A DNA stretch of 64,000 nucleotides, taken from Nematostella vectensis (lineage: Eukaryota; Cnidaria; Anthozoa; Actiniaria; Edwardsiidae). Below are positions 1 to 10,924 of the stretch, piece after piece. Below the pieces are notes generated by a model. The model saw only the letters and a list, made by a program, of their open reading frames with translations, was not told where the DNA came from and searched no databases. The DNA is taken from contig NC_064037.1 in the NCBI RefSeq assembly GCF_932526225.1, forward strand, positions 7,794,203 through 7,858,202, in the 5' to 3' direction. Both the position numbers and the translations under genes were made by a program. How positions within the stretch are numbered: position 1 is the first letter of the stretch; the number at the start of each line of letters is the position of its first letter.

Positions 1-1287
1 AAGGAAATCTCTCCAATTCATGTAAGGTTTGACCATGATTGCCTTAAGAGGAACCCAAAGCACACAGTTTGCTTTCCCCTTGTTGGGGCATGTGGGAGGG
101 AGATAACCCTTCCAGTTGCCCACATGGCATCGTTAGATACTTTTAAGCAAAACTTTTTATTAGCTTTTTGTAAGGGCCAGGCATTTTCAAAATCTTAAAA
201 CATATTTTTTCAAAATGGACACTGGTACTCTCATTCTCATTTCTAGTTTTCAGTTTAATGTTCATGGCTTTTATTTCCATTAGTTTTGACTAGTAAGACA
301 TAATTACAATGTCATTTTTTGGTTGTGTTCTCACCAGCCAAATTATTATGCTCAAGTTATTGGTAGATGGTATTGTTTAGAGTGAATGCATTGAACCTGT
401 GAAGTAAAAGTTAATACTGTAATAGTCAAATAGACACAAAAGAAAAGTAATAAATAGTCAAATATGTATTTCACGGGTTCATTGCGTTCACTCTATCGAA
501 GTTGAATTTGGTTCAAGTATATCAGTGCTCACTCAAGCAGAAAGGTCGAAAATGCGAGGAGGTAAGGGGGACCTGGTTCAAAACCTCATTTGTTTAGCGG
601 TGAAACACCAGCTGAAACTAATGTAAAAATTGGTCCTGGCCATATTGAAATTTGGGTAGTTACACTGAACAGATTTACTGAACAAATTGATTTTGTGATT
701 TCATAATGCTTCAATATGAAAGTTAACAGCTAAGTACTGTCTTGCGACACTGCCTAATCAGTATTTCCTTTATAATTATCTTTAATAAACAAGTGCATAT
801 ACAGGACACTTAGGCTATTTCAGGGATGCCGGAGCATTTTTTTGATTGGGGGCGAGGGTGTGGGCTAAGCTATGCATTTGTAGTTTTTCTATATATGTTT
901 AGCTATATTTTGCTTTTTATCTGTATTTTTCTTTTTAAATCTTAAAGTAATTCAGAAGAAATCAAAACTTATTGAGGCAGCTCTAGCACCCCCAACCCCG
1001 GTTACGGCACCCCTGTATTTGGCCTTGTTTATACAGATTGTGCACAGAAAGATATATGAGCTAATTTGATGAGCCTTGATGAATGCTTTATCTGTTATTG
1101 TTGTTTGTTCCTGTTCTTAATTTAGAAGTTGCAAATTATGATTTAGTTGTAATGATATTTGATTAGAGTGGGCATACTCCATCCATGAAACACATAGTAC
1201 TGATTACAGCTAAAATAGTGCTGATTAGATTTTTGAAGAATAAAAGAATATTGTTTTTAGTAATACTTGTCTATTTCATTATCCATT
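1..1287. other. AT-rich intergenic DNA, no gene seen
   Basis: No exon, RNA gene or long open frame could be supported. A short foldback sits at 378-495 (separate entry). The rest is low-complexity AT-rich sequence. It may include the end of a gene lying outside the window, but nothing in the sequence shows this. Confidence 0.5.
378..495. repeat. Short foldback element, about 26-bp arms
   Basis: The arm at 378-403 (tagagtgaatgcattgaacc...) is matched in reverse complement by 470-495 (...cattgcgttcactcta) at about 23 of 26 positions, with a spacer of about 66 bp. No clear target-site duplication was found. It is probably a small MITE-like or foldback remnant. Confidence 0.5.
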
Positions 1288-1295
1288 ATCTGTAA

Positions 1296-4200
1296 GGTCA
1301 GGTCAGGTCAATAAATCCTGCTACCGGTAAACATGTAGCCCGGTACTACCTGTCTCAGGTCGAGTTGCTGGCGACTAAACTGGCAGCCCCCTGGAGTATC
1401 ATTACTCCAGGTGGAAGGGTGCTTCTGATCATCCTGGCAGAACTAAAAACAAAATCTGTCTTAAGGTCTCTGGTGGGCCAAATCAGAAAGGAGTATGTGG
1501 CACCCTCAGAGCGGAAACCGACAGACTGGTTCTCCGATCAGCCGCTGCAGCATACCTGGAGCTATGACATGTCTCGGCTTGCCCTTGCCTGCCATAACTG
1601 TCTCTAGGAAATGCCGAGAGAGTGAATCTAGAAGAGCAAGACCTAGTTTTACTTCAAATCACGCTGAATCAGCGCTTGCATGCAGTTCTATGAAATATGG
1701 TCAGATCTGAATTACCCAATGCCGGCTCGAACGTCGCCCGGACAAACAAGGTTCGCGCTGATCATCTCCCGCTCCGGATGACAGTGAAAAGTAAGCTAGG
1801 ACGCAGGAAACGACTCGTTCTTGCAGAATGGAATGTGAGAACACTCATGGACAGGTCTAGATCTGAGAGACCTGAGAGACAGACTGCCCTCATTGCGCGG
1901 GAACTGTCGAGATATGAGGTTGATATCGCCGCCCTTAGTGAAACTCGCCTGGCGAATTATGACAGTATGGTGGACTGTGGCTATACTTTCTTCTGGAGTG
2001 GAAAGACAGAGGAAGAACGCAGGGAATCTGGTGTGGGTTTCGCTATCAGAAACCAGATCACGAGAATCATGGAAGAGGATCCAACACCGGTCAGTGACAG
2101 GATAATCACCATGCGTCTACCGCTAGAGAAGAAGGTGTATGCGACAGTCATAAGTGTTTATGCACCGACTCTGACAAACCCAGATGAGAACAAAGAGCAG
2201 TTCTACAGTCAAATGAGGGAGGTGCTTTCCAAAGTCCCAAAGAAGGATAAGCTCATTGTCACAGGTGATTTCAATGCAAGAGTTGGCTGCGAACACGAGA
2301 AGTGGGAAGGTGTGTTAGGACACCACGGGATTGGAAAATGCAACTCAAACGGAGAATTGTTGCTCACCCTCTGCGCTGAACATAGCTTGGTGATCACCAA
2401 TACTATCTTCAGACATAAAGAGCATCATAAGGTCACTTGGATGCACCCCCGCTCCAAGCACTGGCACTTATTAGACTACATGATAACGAGAAAGAAAGAT
2501 CTGAATGACATACTGGACACAAGAGTTATGAGAGGGGCTGATTGCGCCACAGATCATCAGATGGTCAGGTCCAAGGTGGCCTTCTCGCTGAGGAGACCGC
2601 ATGCACGGACAAAGGCTAAACCACCAACAAAACTGGATGTGCGGAAGATCAGGAGTGGTGACATGAAGGCTAAGCTACAACACGAAATGAATGAGGCCCT
2701 GAAAAATCTTGAAGAGATGGATGGGAGTGAGATTGAGGCACAGTGGAATACTCTGAAGACAGTTGTGTATGAAACAGCAGAAAAAGTATGTGAGAAGCCG
2801 AAACGAAAACACCAAGACTGGTTTGATGAAAACGATAAACATCTGGAATGTCTGCTGGAAAAGCGGAATGCTGCTAGAGCCAATATGCTGCAAACAAACA
2901 CAAGGTCCAACAAGAATAAGTACACGGCTGCAAGGAGGGTACTTCAGCAGTACACGAGAAAGCTCAAGACAGACTGGTGGGAACGAAAGGCAGAAAGTCT
3001 ACAACAGGCATCGGATGTAAATGATATGAAGGGCTTCTACAACGGACTACGAGAGATGTACGGTCCTGCAAAGCGTGGGTCAACCCAACTCACTGCTACT
3101 GACGGATGCACAATACTTCAGGAGAAATCGGAGATCCTAAACAGATTTGCCGATCATTTTGACCAACTCCTGAATGTATCAGGGCTTGTGGATGAGGGAG
3201 CACTCAACAGTCTCCAAACAAGACCAGAGGTAGTGTGCCTTTCTGAGCCGCCAGACATAAAGGAGGTTGTGGATGCAATCGATGCTACACAAGAGGGGAA
3301 ATCACCTGGTAAATGTGGTATACCTGCGGAAATCTGGAAGCATGGTGGTACAGAGATTGTGTCCAAGCTGCATAAACTTGTCCTCAAAGTCTGGTCAGCG
3401 GAGAACACACCTCATGACTGGAGAGATGCCAGTATTATCCCTATTTTCAAGAAAGGTAGTCGGAGAGACTGTGGAAATTACAGAGGTATATCCTTGCTTT
3501 CCATCGCTGGTAAGATCCTCTCTCGTGTTCTGCTGAACAGGATTAACAGACACATAGCACCAGTCATACTGCCCGAGTCCCAGTGTGGTTTCAGGAGTGG
3601 CAGGGGCACAATGGACATGATTTTCTGTCTGCGACAGACCCAGGAGAAGTGTATAGAGCAAAACATGCCGCTATATGCAGTGTTCATTGACTTCTCAAAA
3701 GCCTTTGACACTGTATCGAGAGAGGCACTCTGGCAGGTCCTGGTCAAATTTGGCTGTCCACCCAAGTTTGTCAATGTTATACGATCCCTCCATAGCGGTA
3801 TGAAAGCTTCTGTATCCCAAGGCGGAAACGACTCGAAGCAATTCGATGTCTCCAATGGAGTAAAGCAAGGGTGCGTCCTGGCGCCAACGCTCTTTTCTCT
3901 ATACCTGTCGGCCATGTTGGAGATAGCCTTCAAGGACTGTGTTGATGGGGTGTCAATCCAAACAAGGCATAACGCCGACCTATTCAATGTTGCTCACTTC
4001 AAAGCGAAAAGGAAAACATGCCAGGTCATAGTACGAGAAATGCTGTATGCGGACGACAGCGCATTGGTGGCACATGATGTGGAAAGTATGCAGAGATTAG
4101 TAGACAGATTCTCCTCAGCTGCAGAACAATTCAGCCTGAAAATCAACATCAAAAAGACAGAGTGCTTATTTCAACCAGTGAAGCGTCAGACATTGACTCA

Positions 4201-4880
4201 ATTCCCTGGCGAAATCCATGTAAGAAATGAGACCCTGGTCCAGACCAAAGACTTTGTGTACTTGGGAAGTACCATCTCTGACAATGCACGAATAGATAAT
4301 GAGATCACCTTCAGAAAGGGGAAGGCCAGCGCAGCATATGCTAAGCTGAGAGAGCGGCTGTGGGACAACCATCACGTATCGCTCAAGGTTAAAGGCAAGG
4401 TCTATCGAGCAGTTGTCTTATCTGCCCTAGTATACGGTGCAGAAACATGGACTGTATATCGCAGCCAGGTGAAAAATTTACATGCATATATGATGCGACA
4501 TCTGAGAGAAATAATGAAAATTACTTGGATGGATAAAGTCACAAACAAAGAGATATACAAGAGGACCGGATTACGGTCAATGGCTGACACACTCATTGAG
4601 AAAAATCTCAGATGGACTGGGCATGTTCACCGCATGGACACTGACAGATTGCCTAGGCAGCTGCTCTACTCTCAGCTCACGACAGGGACCAGGAATCAGG
4701 GTCGGCCTAGACTCAGGTTCAAAGATGTGGTAAAGAGGAACCTGAAGTGGAGGGATATAAGCTCAAACTCTTGGCAAACCACTGCTCGGGATCGTCCAGC
4801 ATGGAGAGTTAAGATCAAAGGACCAACACAATAGAACAGTCATCGTCGCCTCGACGGACTGCCAATGAATGAATGAATGA
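1296..4880 (+). mobile_element. Full-length non-LTR retrotransposon (APE-type LINE)
   Basis: The element is about 3.6 kb. The 8-bp sequence atctgtaa occurs at 1288-1295 and again at 4881-4888, exactly flanking it, which reads as a target-site duplication. It begins with a ggtcaggtcaggtca 5' leader of about 400 bp, carries one long open frame (1697-4834), and ends in a short (aatg)n tail instead of poly(A). An uninterrupted frame, intact catalytic motifs and matching duplications point to recent insertion. The protein resembles the RTE/CFDP2-like endonuclease-RT proteins common in invertebrates; I cannot assign the exact clade. Confidence 0.85.
1697..4834 (+). CDS. LINE endonuclease-reverse transcriptase polyprotein, 1045 aa
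   Basis: This is the retrotransposition enzyme of the surrounding LINE. It nicks target DNA and copies the element RNA in place (target-primed reverse transcription). The N-terminal third is an AP-endonuclease-like domain: WNVRTL near residue 45, ALSETR, SVYAPT, GDFNARVG near residue 190, and a DHQMV-type His/Asp motif. The reverse transcriptase follows: SIIPIFKKGS, NYRGISLL, QCGFRSGRGT, FIDFSKAFDT, NGVKQGCVLAPTLF, then the catalytic YADD box near residue 783. The C-terminal part (VYLGSTISD, YGAETWT, WTGHVHRM) is typical of such elements. No stop or frameshift interrupts these domains. I saw no separate ORF1; short frames upstream at 1365-1710 have no recognisable domain. Confidence 0.9.
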   Translation: MVRSELPNAGSNVARTNKVRADHLPLRMTVKSKLGRRKRLVLAEWNVRTLMDRSRSERPERQTALIARELSRYEVDIAALSETRLANYDSMVDCGYTFFWSGKTEEERRESGVGFAIRNQITRIMEEDPTPVSDRIITMRLPLEKKVYATVISVYAPTLTNPDENKEQFYSQMREVLSKVPKKDKLIVTGDFNARVGCEHEKWEGVLGHHGIGKCNSNGELLLTLCAEHSLVITNTIFRHKEHHKVTWMHPRSKHWHLLDYMITRKKDLNDILDTRVMRGADCATDHQMVRSKVAFSLRRPHARTKAKPPTKLDVRKIRSGDMKAKLQHEMNEALKNLEEMDGSEIEAQWNTLKTVVYETAEKVCEKPKRKHQDWFDENDKHLECLLEKRNAARANMLQTNTRSNKNKYTAARRVLQQYTRKLKTDWWERKAESLQQASDVNDMKGFYNGLREMYGPAKRGSTQLTATDGCTILQEKSEILNRFADHFDQLLNVSGLVDEGALNSLQTRPEVVCLSEPPDIKEVVDAIDATQEGKSPGKCGIPAEIWKHGGTEIVSKLHKLVLKVWSAENTPHDWRDASIIPIFKKGSRRDCGNYRGISLLSIAGKILSRVLLNRINRHIAPVILPESQCGFRSGRGTMDMIFCLRQTQEKCIEQNMPLYAVFIDFSKAFDTVSREALWQVLVKFGCPPKFVNVIRSLHSGMKASVSQGGNDSKQFDVSNGVKQGCVLAPTLFSLYLSAMLEIAFKDCVDGVSIQTRHNADLFNVAHFKAKRKTCQVIVREMLYADDSALVAHDVESMQRLVDRFSSAAEQFSLKINIKKTECLFQPVKRQTLTQFPGEIHVRNETLVQTKDFVYLGSTISDNARIDNEITFRKGKASAAYAKLRERLWDNHHVSLKVKGKVYRAVVLSALVYGAETWTVYRSQVKNLHAYMMRHLREIMKITWMDKVTNKEIYKRTGLRSMADTLIEKNLRWTGHVHRMDTDRLPRQLLYSQLTTGTRNQGRPRLRFKDVVKRNLKWRDISSNSWQTTARDRPAWRVKIKGPTQ

Positions 4881-4888
4881 ATCTGTAA

Positions 4889-5530
4889 TTCATGAAGTAT
4901 TATAAGAAATCATAACCTTTTTGACACATGCACAATAATAGTGTTGAGGCTGGTGCCATTCTGATTAAGGCATTAACTTATAAACAGATTTTTAAATCAT
5001 GGGAATTATTCAGTGTTGCAAGGCCTTGATGTCACATTTGTGAACAGTAACCTTTGAATTGTAAATCATGTGACAGTATATACCTATTTTCAAAAAAGCT
5101 GCAAGATAAAATGGCAATTGTCACATGGTGATTGCATGGTTAAAAGCAGTCATTTCTATGAAATAATGACAAGATAGTATGTGGTTAACCTTAACCTCTT
5201 TTTAGTGTTCATTTTCGTGCAATTTCAAGAAGCTCAAATTTGTGTGTCGAACAGCTTTTAAGTGGTTGTAACCTTTTGGTAATGCAATCTCCTCTGACAA
5301 CCATTTTTGAAATGGGCATGTTTTCCTTTTGCTAACATAACCTAATGTTTCATTTACAGTCAACTTGATCTTGACACCCTTTATATGAGAACCTCAGTGA
5401 CTTATAATTCTTTTTCTGGCCTAGTGCTTTTTAATCAACTGGTTGAATCTTGCAAGTGGGTTTTTACTGAATTGTTTCCTTTATGGAGGGGACTGGGAAG
5501 GAGGGGTTTGACCTTGTTTTACGTAATGTT
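4889..5530. other. Intergenic, nothing recognised
   Basis: AT-rich DNA between the LINE and the foldback. No open frame, repeat or RNA gene could be supported. Confidence 0.4.
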
Positions 5531-5661
5531 TAAAGGCCGACAATGAGGACTTGACGGGGTTTCAAAGTCCGCGCAATTAGTTCCAGTCCGAGGCGCTAGC
5601 CGAGGACTGGAACTAATTGCAAGGACTTTGAAATCCCGTCAAGTCCGAATTGGAGGCCTTT
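5531..5661. repeat. Near-perfect foldback of about 130 bp
   Basis: The left arm (taaaggccgacaatgaggac onward) and the right arm (ending aattggaggccttt) are reverse complements over about 60 bp, meeting at a gcgctagc centre near 5595. A transcript would form one long hairpin. The mismatches are few, which suggests a young palindromic insertion or a MITE with almost no spacer. Confidence 0.75.
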
Positions 5662-5938
5662 GAACGACTTCAAAAACTCATTAATTATTCGGGAGGGAAA
5701 AGAAGCGAAGGAAATACACACAACAGAAATATATTGATTTATTGCATCTCCACTAAGGTTTTCAGTTTTCATAATTTTGAATGCATGAAGCACCGTTTGT
5801 TGTTCTTCAATTCCCGGACGGCTTTCTGAAACAAAAGCTATTCAAATTGTCTTTGTCTGCTTTTCATGGCATTCCTAATGAGTCTAATTCATAAGTTTTA
5901 TAAGTATGTTATCTTCCGAGTAATCGCATCAGAAACTC

Positions 5939-6010
5939 GGTGGCGTAATGGTATAAGACGGCGCATATAGACTGGACGGTAGGGGATCGAGTCGTGATGG
6001 AGTCATGTAT
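5939..6010 (+). repeat. tRNA-like pol III promoter (SINE head or tRNA pseudogene)
   Basis: A box-A-like stretch TGGCGTAATGG at 5941-5951 is followed by a box-B-like GGATCGAGTC at 5984-5993. Their spacing of about 43 nt is normal for a tRNA gene. The acceptor stem pairs only partly (ACTC with GAGT), and I could not fold a convincing anticodon arm. I therefore read it as a tRNA-derived SINE head or pseudogene, not a working tRNA. Confidence 0.45.
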
Positions 6011-6094
6011 CAAAGACCTTTTTTCACTAAATTAATGTTAAACTGATTATTTCTAATAATTTGATTATCATTAGCTAGTAGTAGTTGGAAACAT

Positions 6095-6186
6095 GGTAGA
6101 AGTAACTGGAAATAAGGTAGAAGTAACTGGAAATAATGTAGAAGTAACTTGAAAAAGGTAGAAGTAACTGGAAATAAGGTAGAATA
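6095..6186. repeat. 21-bp tandem repeat, 4-5 copies
   Basis: The unit ggtagaagtaactggaaata is repeated with small variants (aatgtagaagtaacttgaaa in the third copy). It decays at both edges. Confidence 0.75.
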
Positions 6187-6324
6187 CAAGGTACGAGTAC
6201 TTCCTCTGGTTTCAAGTTACTTCACGTGGTACAAATTACAAACAGGGATTGGTTGAATACCTCATGAATAATTAATGAGTTTTTGAAAGTTGTTTCTCAA
6301 TCGTTCCTTATAAAATAATGTAAC

Positions 6325-7471
6325 TTAACAACCATTAACTGCAATGTGCAACAACTCTTCATACATCTGTAATGCTTCTCTCCAGTGTTCAGGTTTCTTC
6401 TTATTGAGACTGTGAAGAACATAACGAAAATATTCTTGGTATTCATCATCTTCGTCCTGTTGTACAAGATGAGTGTAAGCATAACTCATATCATGTTGTG
6501 AAACTGGTACAAGTAAATTATCAATACCCCCGTAACTTTCAGGAAGGTGGAAAATTGCATCAGGTCTTCCTGCTACAGTATCATGGCGGGATTTCCTTAT
6601 ATAGTGAGTATTCCATGAATCACCCACTCTTTTCAGATCGTTTTGAAGTAGTTCAGCAAAACAAAACCAAAGACACTCTAAATGAAGCTTGTCTGCTGTG
6701 TGTACTGCTTTCTCTATCATGTCTTTGAAAAGATTCATCCACCATGTTGACCAATTTTTTCTAAGAAAGCTCCACCAGCATTCAATTCTTTGATTTCGTG
6801 GAGATGCAACATATCTATGAGAGTTGGGATCATCCAAAAAAAAAGAATGTATACCGGCCATAGTACCATTCTCAGTTCCAAGGTCTGTGTCTAGTTCTCT
6901 GGGACAGCCACCAAGTTGTTTGACGGCGTCCAGATAATAGGAAGCAATGTTGTCAGGATAATTATTAGATCGAGTTACATACAACCAAATGACTTTGCGA
7001 CTGAAACCATCGATACACGCATGCATCGGAAAACCGTATGGCTTAAGTTTATCGTAGCCATCAGCATGCCAAGTACTTTTTGGCCCTAAGCTACGATAAA
7101 CCCTTCTTTTCAGCTTATGGGCCTTTCTCAATTCAACTCCATTTGGGTCGATTTCTTTCAGCATTTCTTGAACAACTACACGTGGTACCAGTATACCCTT
7201 CATTCGAAGATTATGCCAAACTGACCGATATCCAACAATCGAATTTGGTCCATCCAAAAGTTCTGTAATAGCAGATCTAACGGTATGGATCATACTCAAG
7301 ATATCTTCTTGACATCCCCCAATCTTTAAGACGTCTTTTCAGCGTTCTGACGCTGATATTTATCCCATGACACTTCGACAGTAGTCCAACAATGTCATCA
7401 TAACTATGCCCAAGGTGAAATAATTGTGTTATGATGGTTCTTTCCTGATCTTCGCTTTCGCTGTCCGCCAT
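6325..7471 (-). pseudogene. Integrase-like DDE transposon protein, one frameshift
   Basis: Two minus-strand reading frames join to give a protein of about 380 aa. The N-terminal part (7471 down to about 7290; the ATG at 7471 is preferred because it sits in AAAATGGCGG) has a helix-turn-helix-like segment, LGHSYDDIVGLLSK then RTLKRRLKDWGM, resembling Clr5-type DNA-binding regions. The second part (7299-6325) holds an integrase core: Asp in TWHADGYDKL, Asp in LDTDLGTENG, Glu in NQRIECWWSF. Counting from the Met at 7299 these are D80, D139 and E173, a DD(33)E spacing. The frames meet near 7285-7295, so one indel or a tiny intron separates them. Members of this family are multicopy in fish and marine invertebrate genomes (recalled, not searched). 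No terminal repeats were identified. Confidence 0.7.
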
Positions 7472-7549
7472 TTTGAATTTGCAAATGGAGGAAGACTGGG
7501 ACTTTAGCGCAACCATGAGCCCAGAATCTTTTGTCAGCGGTCTACTGTG

Positions 7550-7935
7550 TATTTCACTTCCGCCGTGAAATTCACTTCCGCCGTGGCAATTTACTTTTGT
7601 TTGTTCTGCCGTGAGTTCTGCCGTGGAGTTGCTTTCTTTTGCCGTGAGTCTGCTTTGTTCTGCCGTAATTTTTTGTTTTATGCCGTGGCTTTTTTTAATT
7701 TGCCGTGACCCTTGTGGGCCAGGTCGTAGTTGTGTTCTGCCGTGTTCGTTGTGTTCTGCCGTGAGTTCGTTGTATTCTGCCGTGGGATTGCTTTCTTTGC
7801 CGTGAGATGCTTTGTTCTGCCGCGAGTTTGATTTATTTTGCCGTGAGATCGCTTTCTTTTGCCGTGCGTTTGCTTTGTTCTGCCGTGGCTTTTTTTAATT
7901 TGCCGTGGCTTTTTTTAATTTGCCGTGACCCTAGT
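7550..7935. repeat. Degenerate tandem repeat with tgccgtg core
   Basis: The heptamer gccgtg(a/g) recurs every 18-30 bp in contexts such as gctttgttctgccgtgag and ttttttaatttgccgtg. The array starts just beyond the integrase-like gene and ends at gtgggccaccgta. Long open frames on both strands here are by-products of the repeat. Confidence 0.65.
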
Positions 7936-8958
7936 GGGCCACCGTACTTTTTGGAGTTAAAACTACTCTCTGAAACTAACAGTGAAGGGAAGTTTGTCAA
8001 GATAACTGTGGCAAAGCACAAAACCGCTAAGAAGTATGTACCTCTGGCATTGTGCTTAAAAGAAAGCACTTGCCAGCTGATAGAAGCCTAATAGAGCAGC
8101 CACGCCATGCGAAGAGCCAGAAAGCATGTCATGCAAAGAGTCACCGCCAAAAGGAAGTAGCAAAAAAATACCAGGACGGGCTATCACAGTACGTTGGTCG
8201 CTCAAGGAAAACCGCCAGCTCAAGAATGTGTTCATGAAGCTCATCATGTGAGAACAGATGTGCTTTCTTCTGCTTTCCTTATGTCCATTACCGCAATTCC
8301 GTGGGGTTGATTTCGGGGACTCCTCGGTATCGTTTCGGGTCCCGGGATCAGTTGGGGTGCTTTTGGGGATCATTTCGGGTCCTGGGATCGTTTCGGGTCC
8401 TGGGATCATTTCGGGTCCTGTACACATCACCCACTACCAAACCCTATTAAAAACCCTATTATATCCCTTGGAAAACCTTATAGTTTTCAATAGCCATTTC
8501 ATTAAGTTTCCTCTTCAAGAGCCGCAACATTTTGCTTTTTGTTGTTTCTTAGAGCTATAGATGGGTGAACTAGAAAGTTCTGCAGAAGGATGAAGAGGAA
8601 TCACCCCCAAGATCCAAGCGTTTTCAGATGCCCAAAAGGAGGGTGGACATTTTTATGGAGACAACAAAAAAGAAAATGCAAGAAATAAAAATACAAAGAA
8701 TAAAGAAACAAAAGCTAACAGTCAAGGAAGGTACATTTTTATTGCATCTAAAGCCTTAATGAACTTTTTAAAGTTTCAAGTAATGTGAATCATCTGCTGG
8801 AAGCTTTGACTAGCCTCCTACGCGCCGCTCTTTGGGGCCAAGATTCCTAGGCCACACGAGCGCCTGCTCCACAGAGCGGCAAAACGAATTAGCCAATCAG
8901 CGTTCACTTTCTAAATACTTGAAAGTTGACCTTGGCTGTTCGCGGGAAAAAAATCAAG
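7936..8958. other. Decayed mobile-element fragments and a short tandem repeat
   Basis: 7940-8090 reads as a short peptide with KITVAKHKTAKKY, weakly like the 'HKTa..ygPa' region of tyrosine-recombinase elements. 8330-8415 is a roughly 20-bp tandem repeat (ggatcatttcgggtcctg) in three to four copies. 8590-8730 has a lysine-rich frame without a recognisable domain. None is strong enough to call a gene. Confidence 0.35.
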
Positions 8959-10765
8959 ATGGCGGACGATCTAAGCTCTGTGTTCCGTCTTGTGTCAAAC
9001 AAATTCAGAATTGCGGCCTTGAATAGCCATCAAAAGGAAGCTATTGAGGAGTTCACCAAGGGTGAAGCGGATTTGTTTTTTAATTTGCCGACTGGCTATG
9101 GAAAGTCGCTGATTTACCAAGCTATGCCGCTAGTCTTCGACGATATTCAAAGGAAGTCAGGGCACATTGTTGTTGTTGTCTCCTCTTGTGAGTTTAATGG
9201 ACGACCAAGTGGATTATTTACGAAGCATCGGTGTAAGTCTCAGCAATCTAAAAGAGGGAGAAGCTGGTAAAGTAGAGAACGGAGAGTATTCCGTGATATA
9301 TATGGAAGCCCAGAATCATGGTTAAAAAACCAGCGATGGAGAGAGCTGCTTTATAGCACGTTGTTCAAGGAAAAACTATGTTGCATAGCCGTTGATGAAG
9401 CGCATGTAATCAAGCAATGGAAAGCATGTCGTATTATGAGAACGATCATATATATTTGTATGGCTCACTCTTTTCGTTTTTTGACAGGGGGACTTCATCT
9501 ACAAATAAGATGGTGGCATTTAGAACAATATATTCAGAGCTTCATGAGTTGAGAACCCTCGCAGCTGGTGCAAAAGTAATTGCTTTGACAGCAACAGCAA
9601 CAATGTCAACAAAAGAAACAATTACAGATGTACTTAGAATGCAAGACGTCATAGAAATGAAAATCCCAATAAGAAGAACATTACCTTATATTGTCAAGTA
9701 TTTAAGTAACTCAATGGATGCTAAAGAAAGTTTTGAATGGTTGGTGAATAAAATCAATGAAAGAAAAGATGGTGGAGATAAAACAATCATCTACTGCCAA
9801 ACAATAAAACAGTGTTCTTTGGTGTATGGCACCCTGAGATCTATGTTGATAGAGTTGGTTGCTAATGGAAAACCAAAACTTGAAATGCTTCATTCCTGTA
9901 CTCCAAAAGAAAATAAGGATGCAATATTAGAGTCATTCAAAAGACTGGATGGTCATGTGCAAGTCTTGGTGGCAACAATAGCATTCGGCATGGGAATAGA
10001 CTGTAAAGGTGTCCACCGCACAATGCACTTTGGCCCCTCAAAAAACTGTGAGGCCTTTATCCAAGAGACTGGTCATGCTGGAAGAGATGGGAAGTCTAGT
10101 TTTTCTTATCTTTTGTACAAAGGCATTATGCTGAATCATGTGGAAAGGGACATAAAAGAATACGTCAAAGCTACAACCTGCAGGAGACAGATGCTTATGA
10201 AACATTTTAGCAAGAACCATATTGTATTTTCTGGAGACCTCCATGCTTGCTGCGATAATTGTGCTAAAGCTTGTGAATGTGGTAGTTAAAATTGTAAAAG
10301 TTACACTGATTTCATGGTTATGGAGACAGGTATTGCATCAGAAGAGAAAAGGCGTTCTGTTAGTGAAGACCATAAAAAAGAACTCTCAAGATTACTAAAA
10401 AAGTACCACAAGAAACTATTAATGGTCTGGTACGAAAGTCAGCACATGGCATGGTCCAAAGTCTGATTAGCATAAATACTCTTCTGGGGTTTGGAGAAAC
10501 ACAAATCGAGCAGGTGCTAGAAAACTGTGAAACTTTATTTTCTTTTGAGGATGTCACAGATAAGATTGAAATATGGAACATCTGTCATGCAAGAGAAATA
10601 GTTGTTATGCTTGCAGAAGTATTTAATGATATTGATGTATCTTGTGAGCAAATGGTCGATATGAGACTGGGCACTAGCGACGGTGAATTAGATGACGAAG
10701 TAATTGGAGAATGGGCTGCTCTAGCTGAGGACGAAGAGCTCTTTGCCTTGAGGGCAGACAATTAA
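8959..10765 (+). pseudogene. RecQ-like DNA helicase pseudogene
   Basis: A superfamily-2 3'-5' helicase of the RecQ type is readable across several frames. It starts at an ATGGCGGACGA start (8959); motif I is NLPTGYGKSLIYQ near 9085. Around 9181 the frame shifts (PLVSLMDDQVDYLRS continues in another frame) and again near 9297. Motif II is AVDEAH near 9390. A piece of about 60 bp ending tttttgacag before 9487 may be a small intron. Then follow ALTATAT, YCQTIKQCSLVYG, ATIAFGMGID and motif VI as QETGHAGRDG, where the usual first Arg of QxxGRxGR is His. A stop at 10288 and another frameshift before 10451 precede the acidic C-terminal tail ending at 10765. At least three frameshifts and one stop make it non-functional. 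Such RecQ copies are multicopy in cnidarians and may be transposon cargo (inference). Confidence 0.75.
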
Positions 10766-10924
10766 TCTTGGTCTGCATTAGAGAGCACAGTAAATGAGTC
10801 AACTCACATGAAGTCTCCTGACTCTTCTGGCTTATCACCTGCTGCCAAATTCTGAAGTGGCACTTCACAAAAACAACAAAAACCGGCGAGGTCGAGCAAT
10901 TATTTCGGGAGCTGGCTGGCAGCT

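Larger units (their letters stand above)
5668..6288. mobile_element. Putative nonautonomous TIR element with internal tRNA-like head
   Basis: cttcaaaaactcattaatta at about 5668 reappears inverted as taattaatgagtttttgaa at about 6268-6287, giving a pair of roughly 23-bp terminal inverted repeats about 620 bp apart. Inside lie a tRNA-like promoter (5939-6010) and a 21-bp tandem repeat (6095-6186). No flanking duplication was identified, so the boundaries are approximate. Confidence 0.45.

Noticed and set aside
5939-6010. Functional tRNA gene
   Set aside because: Box A and B are present, but the acceptor stem is poor and no clean anticodon arm could be drawn.
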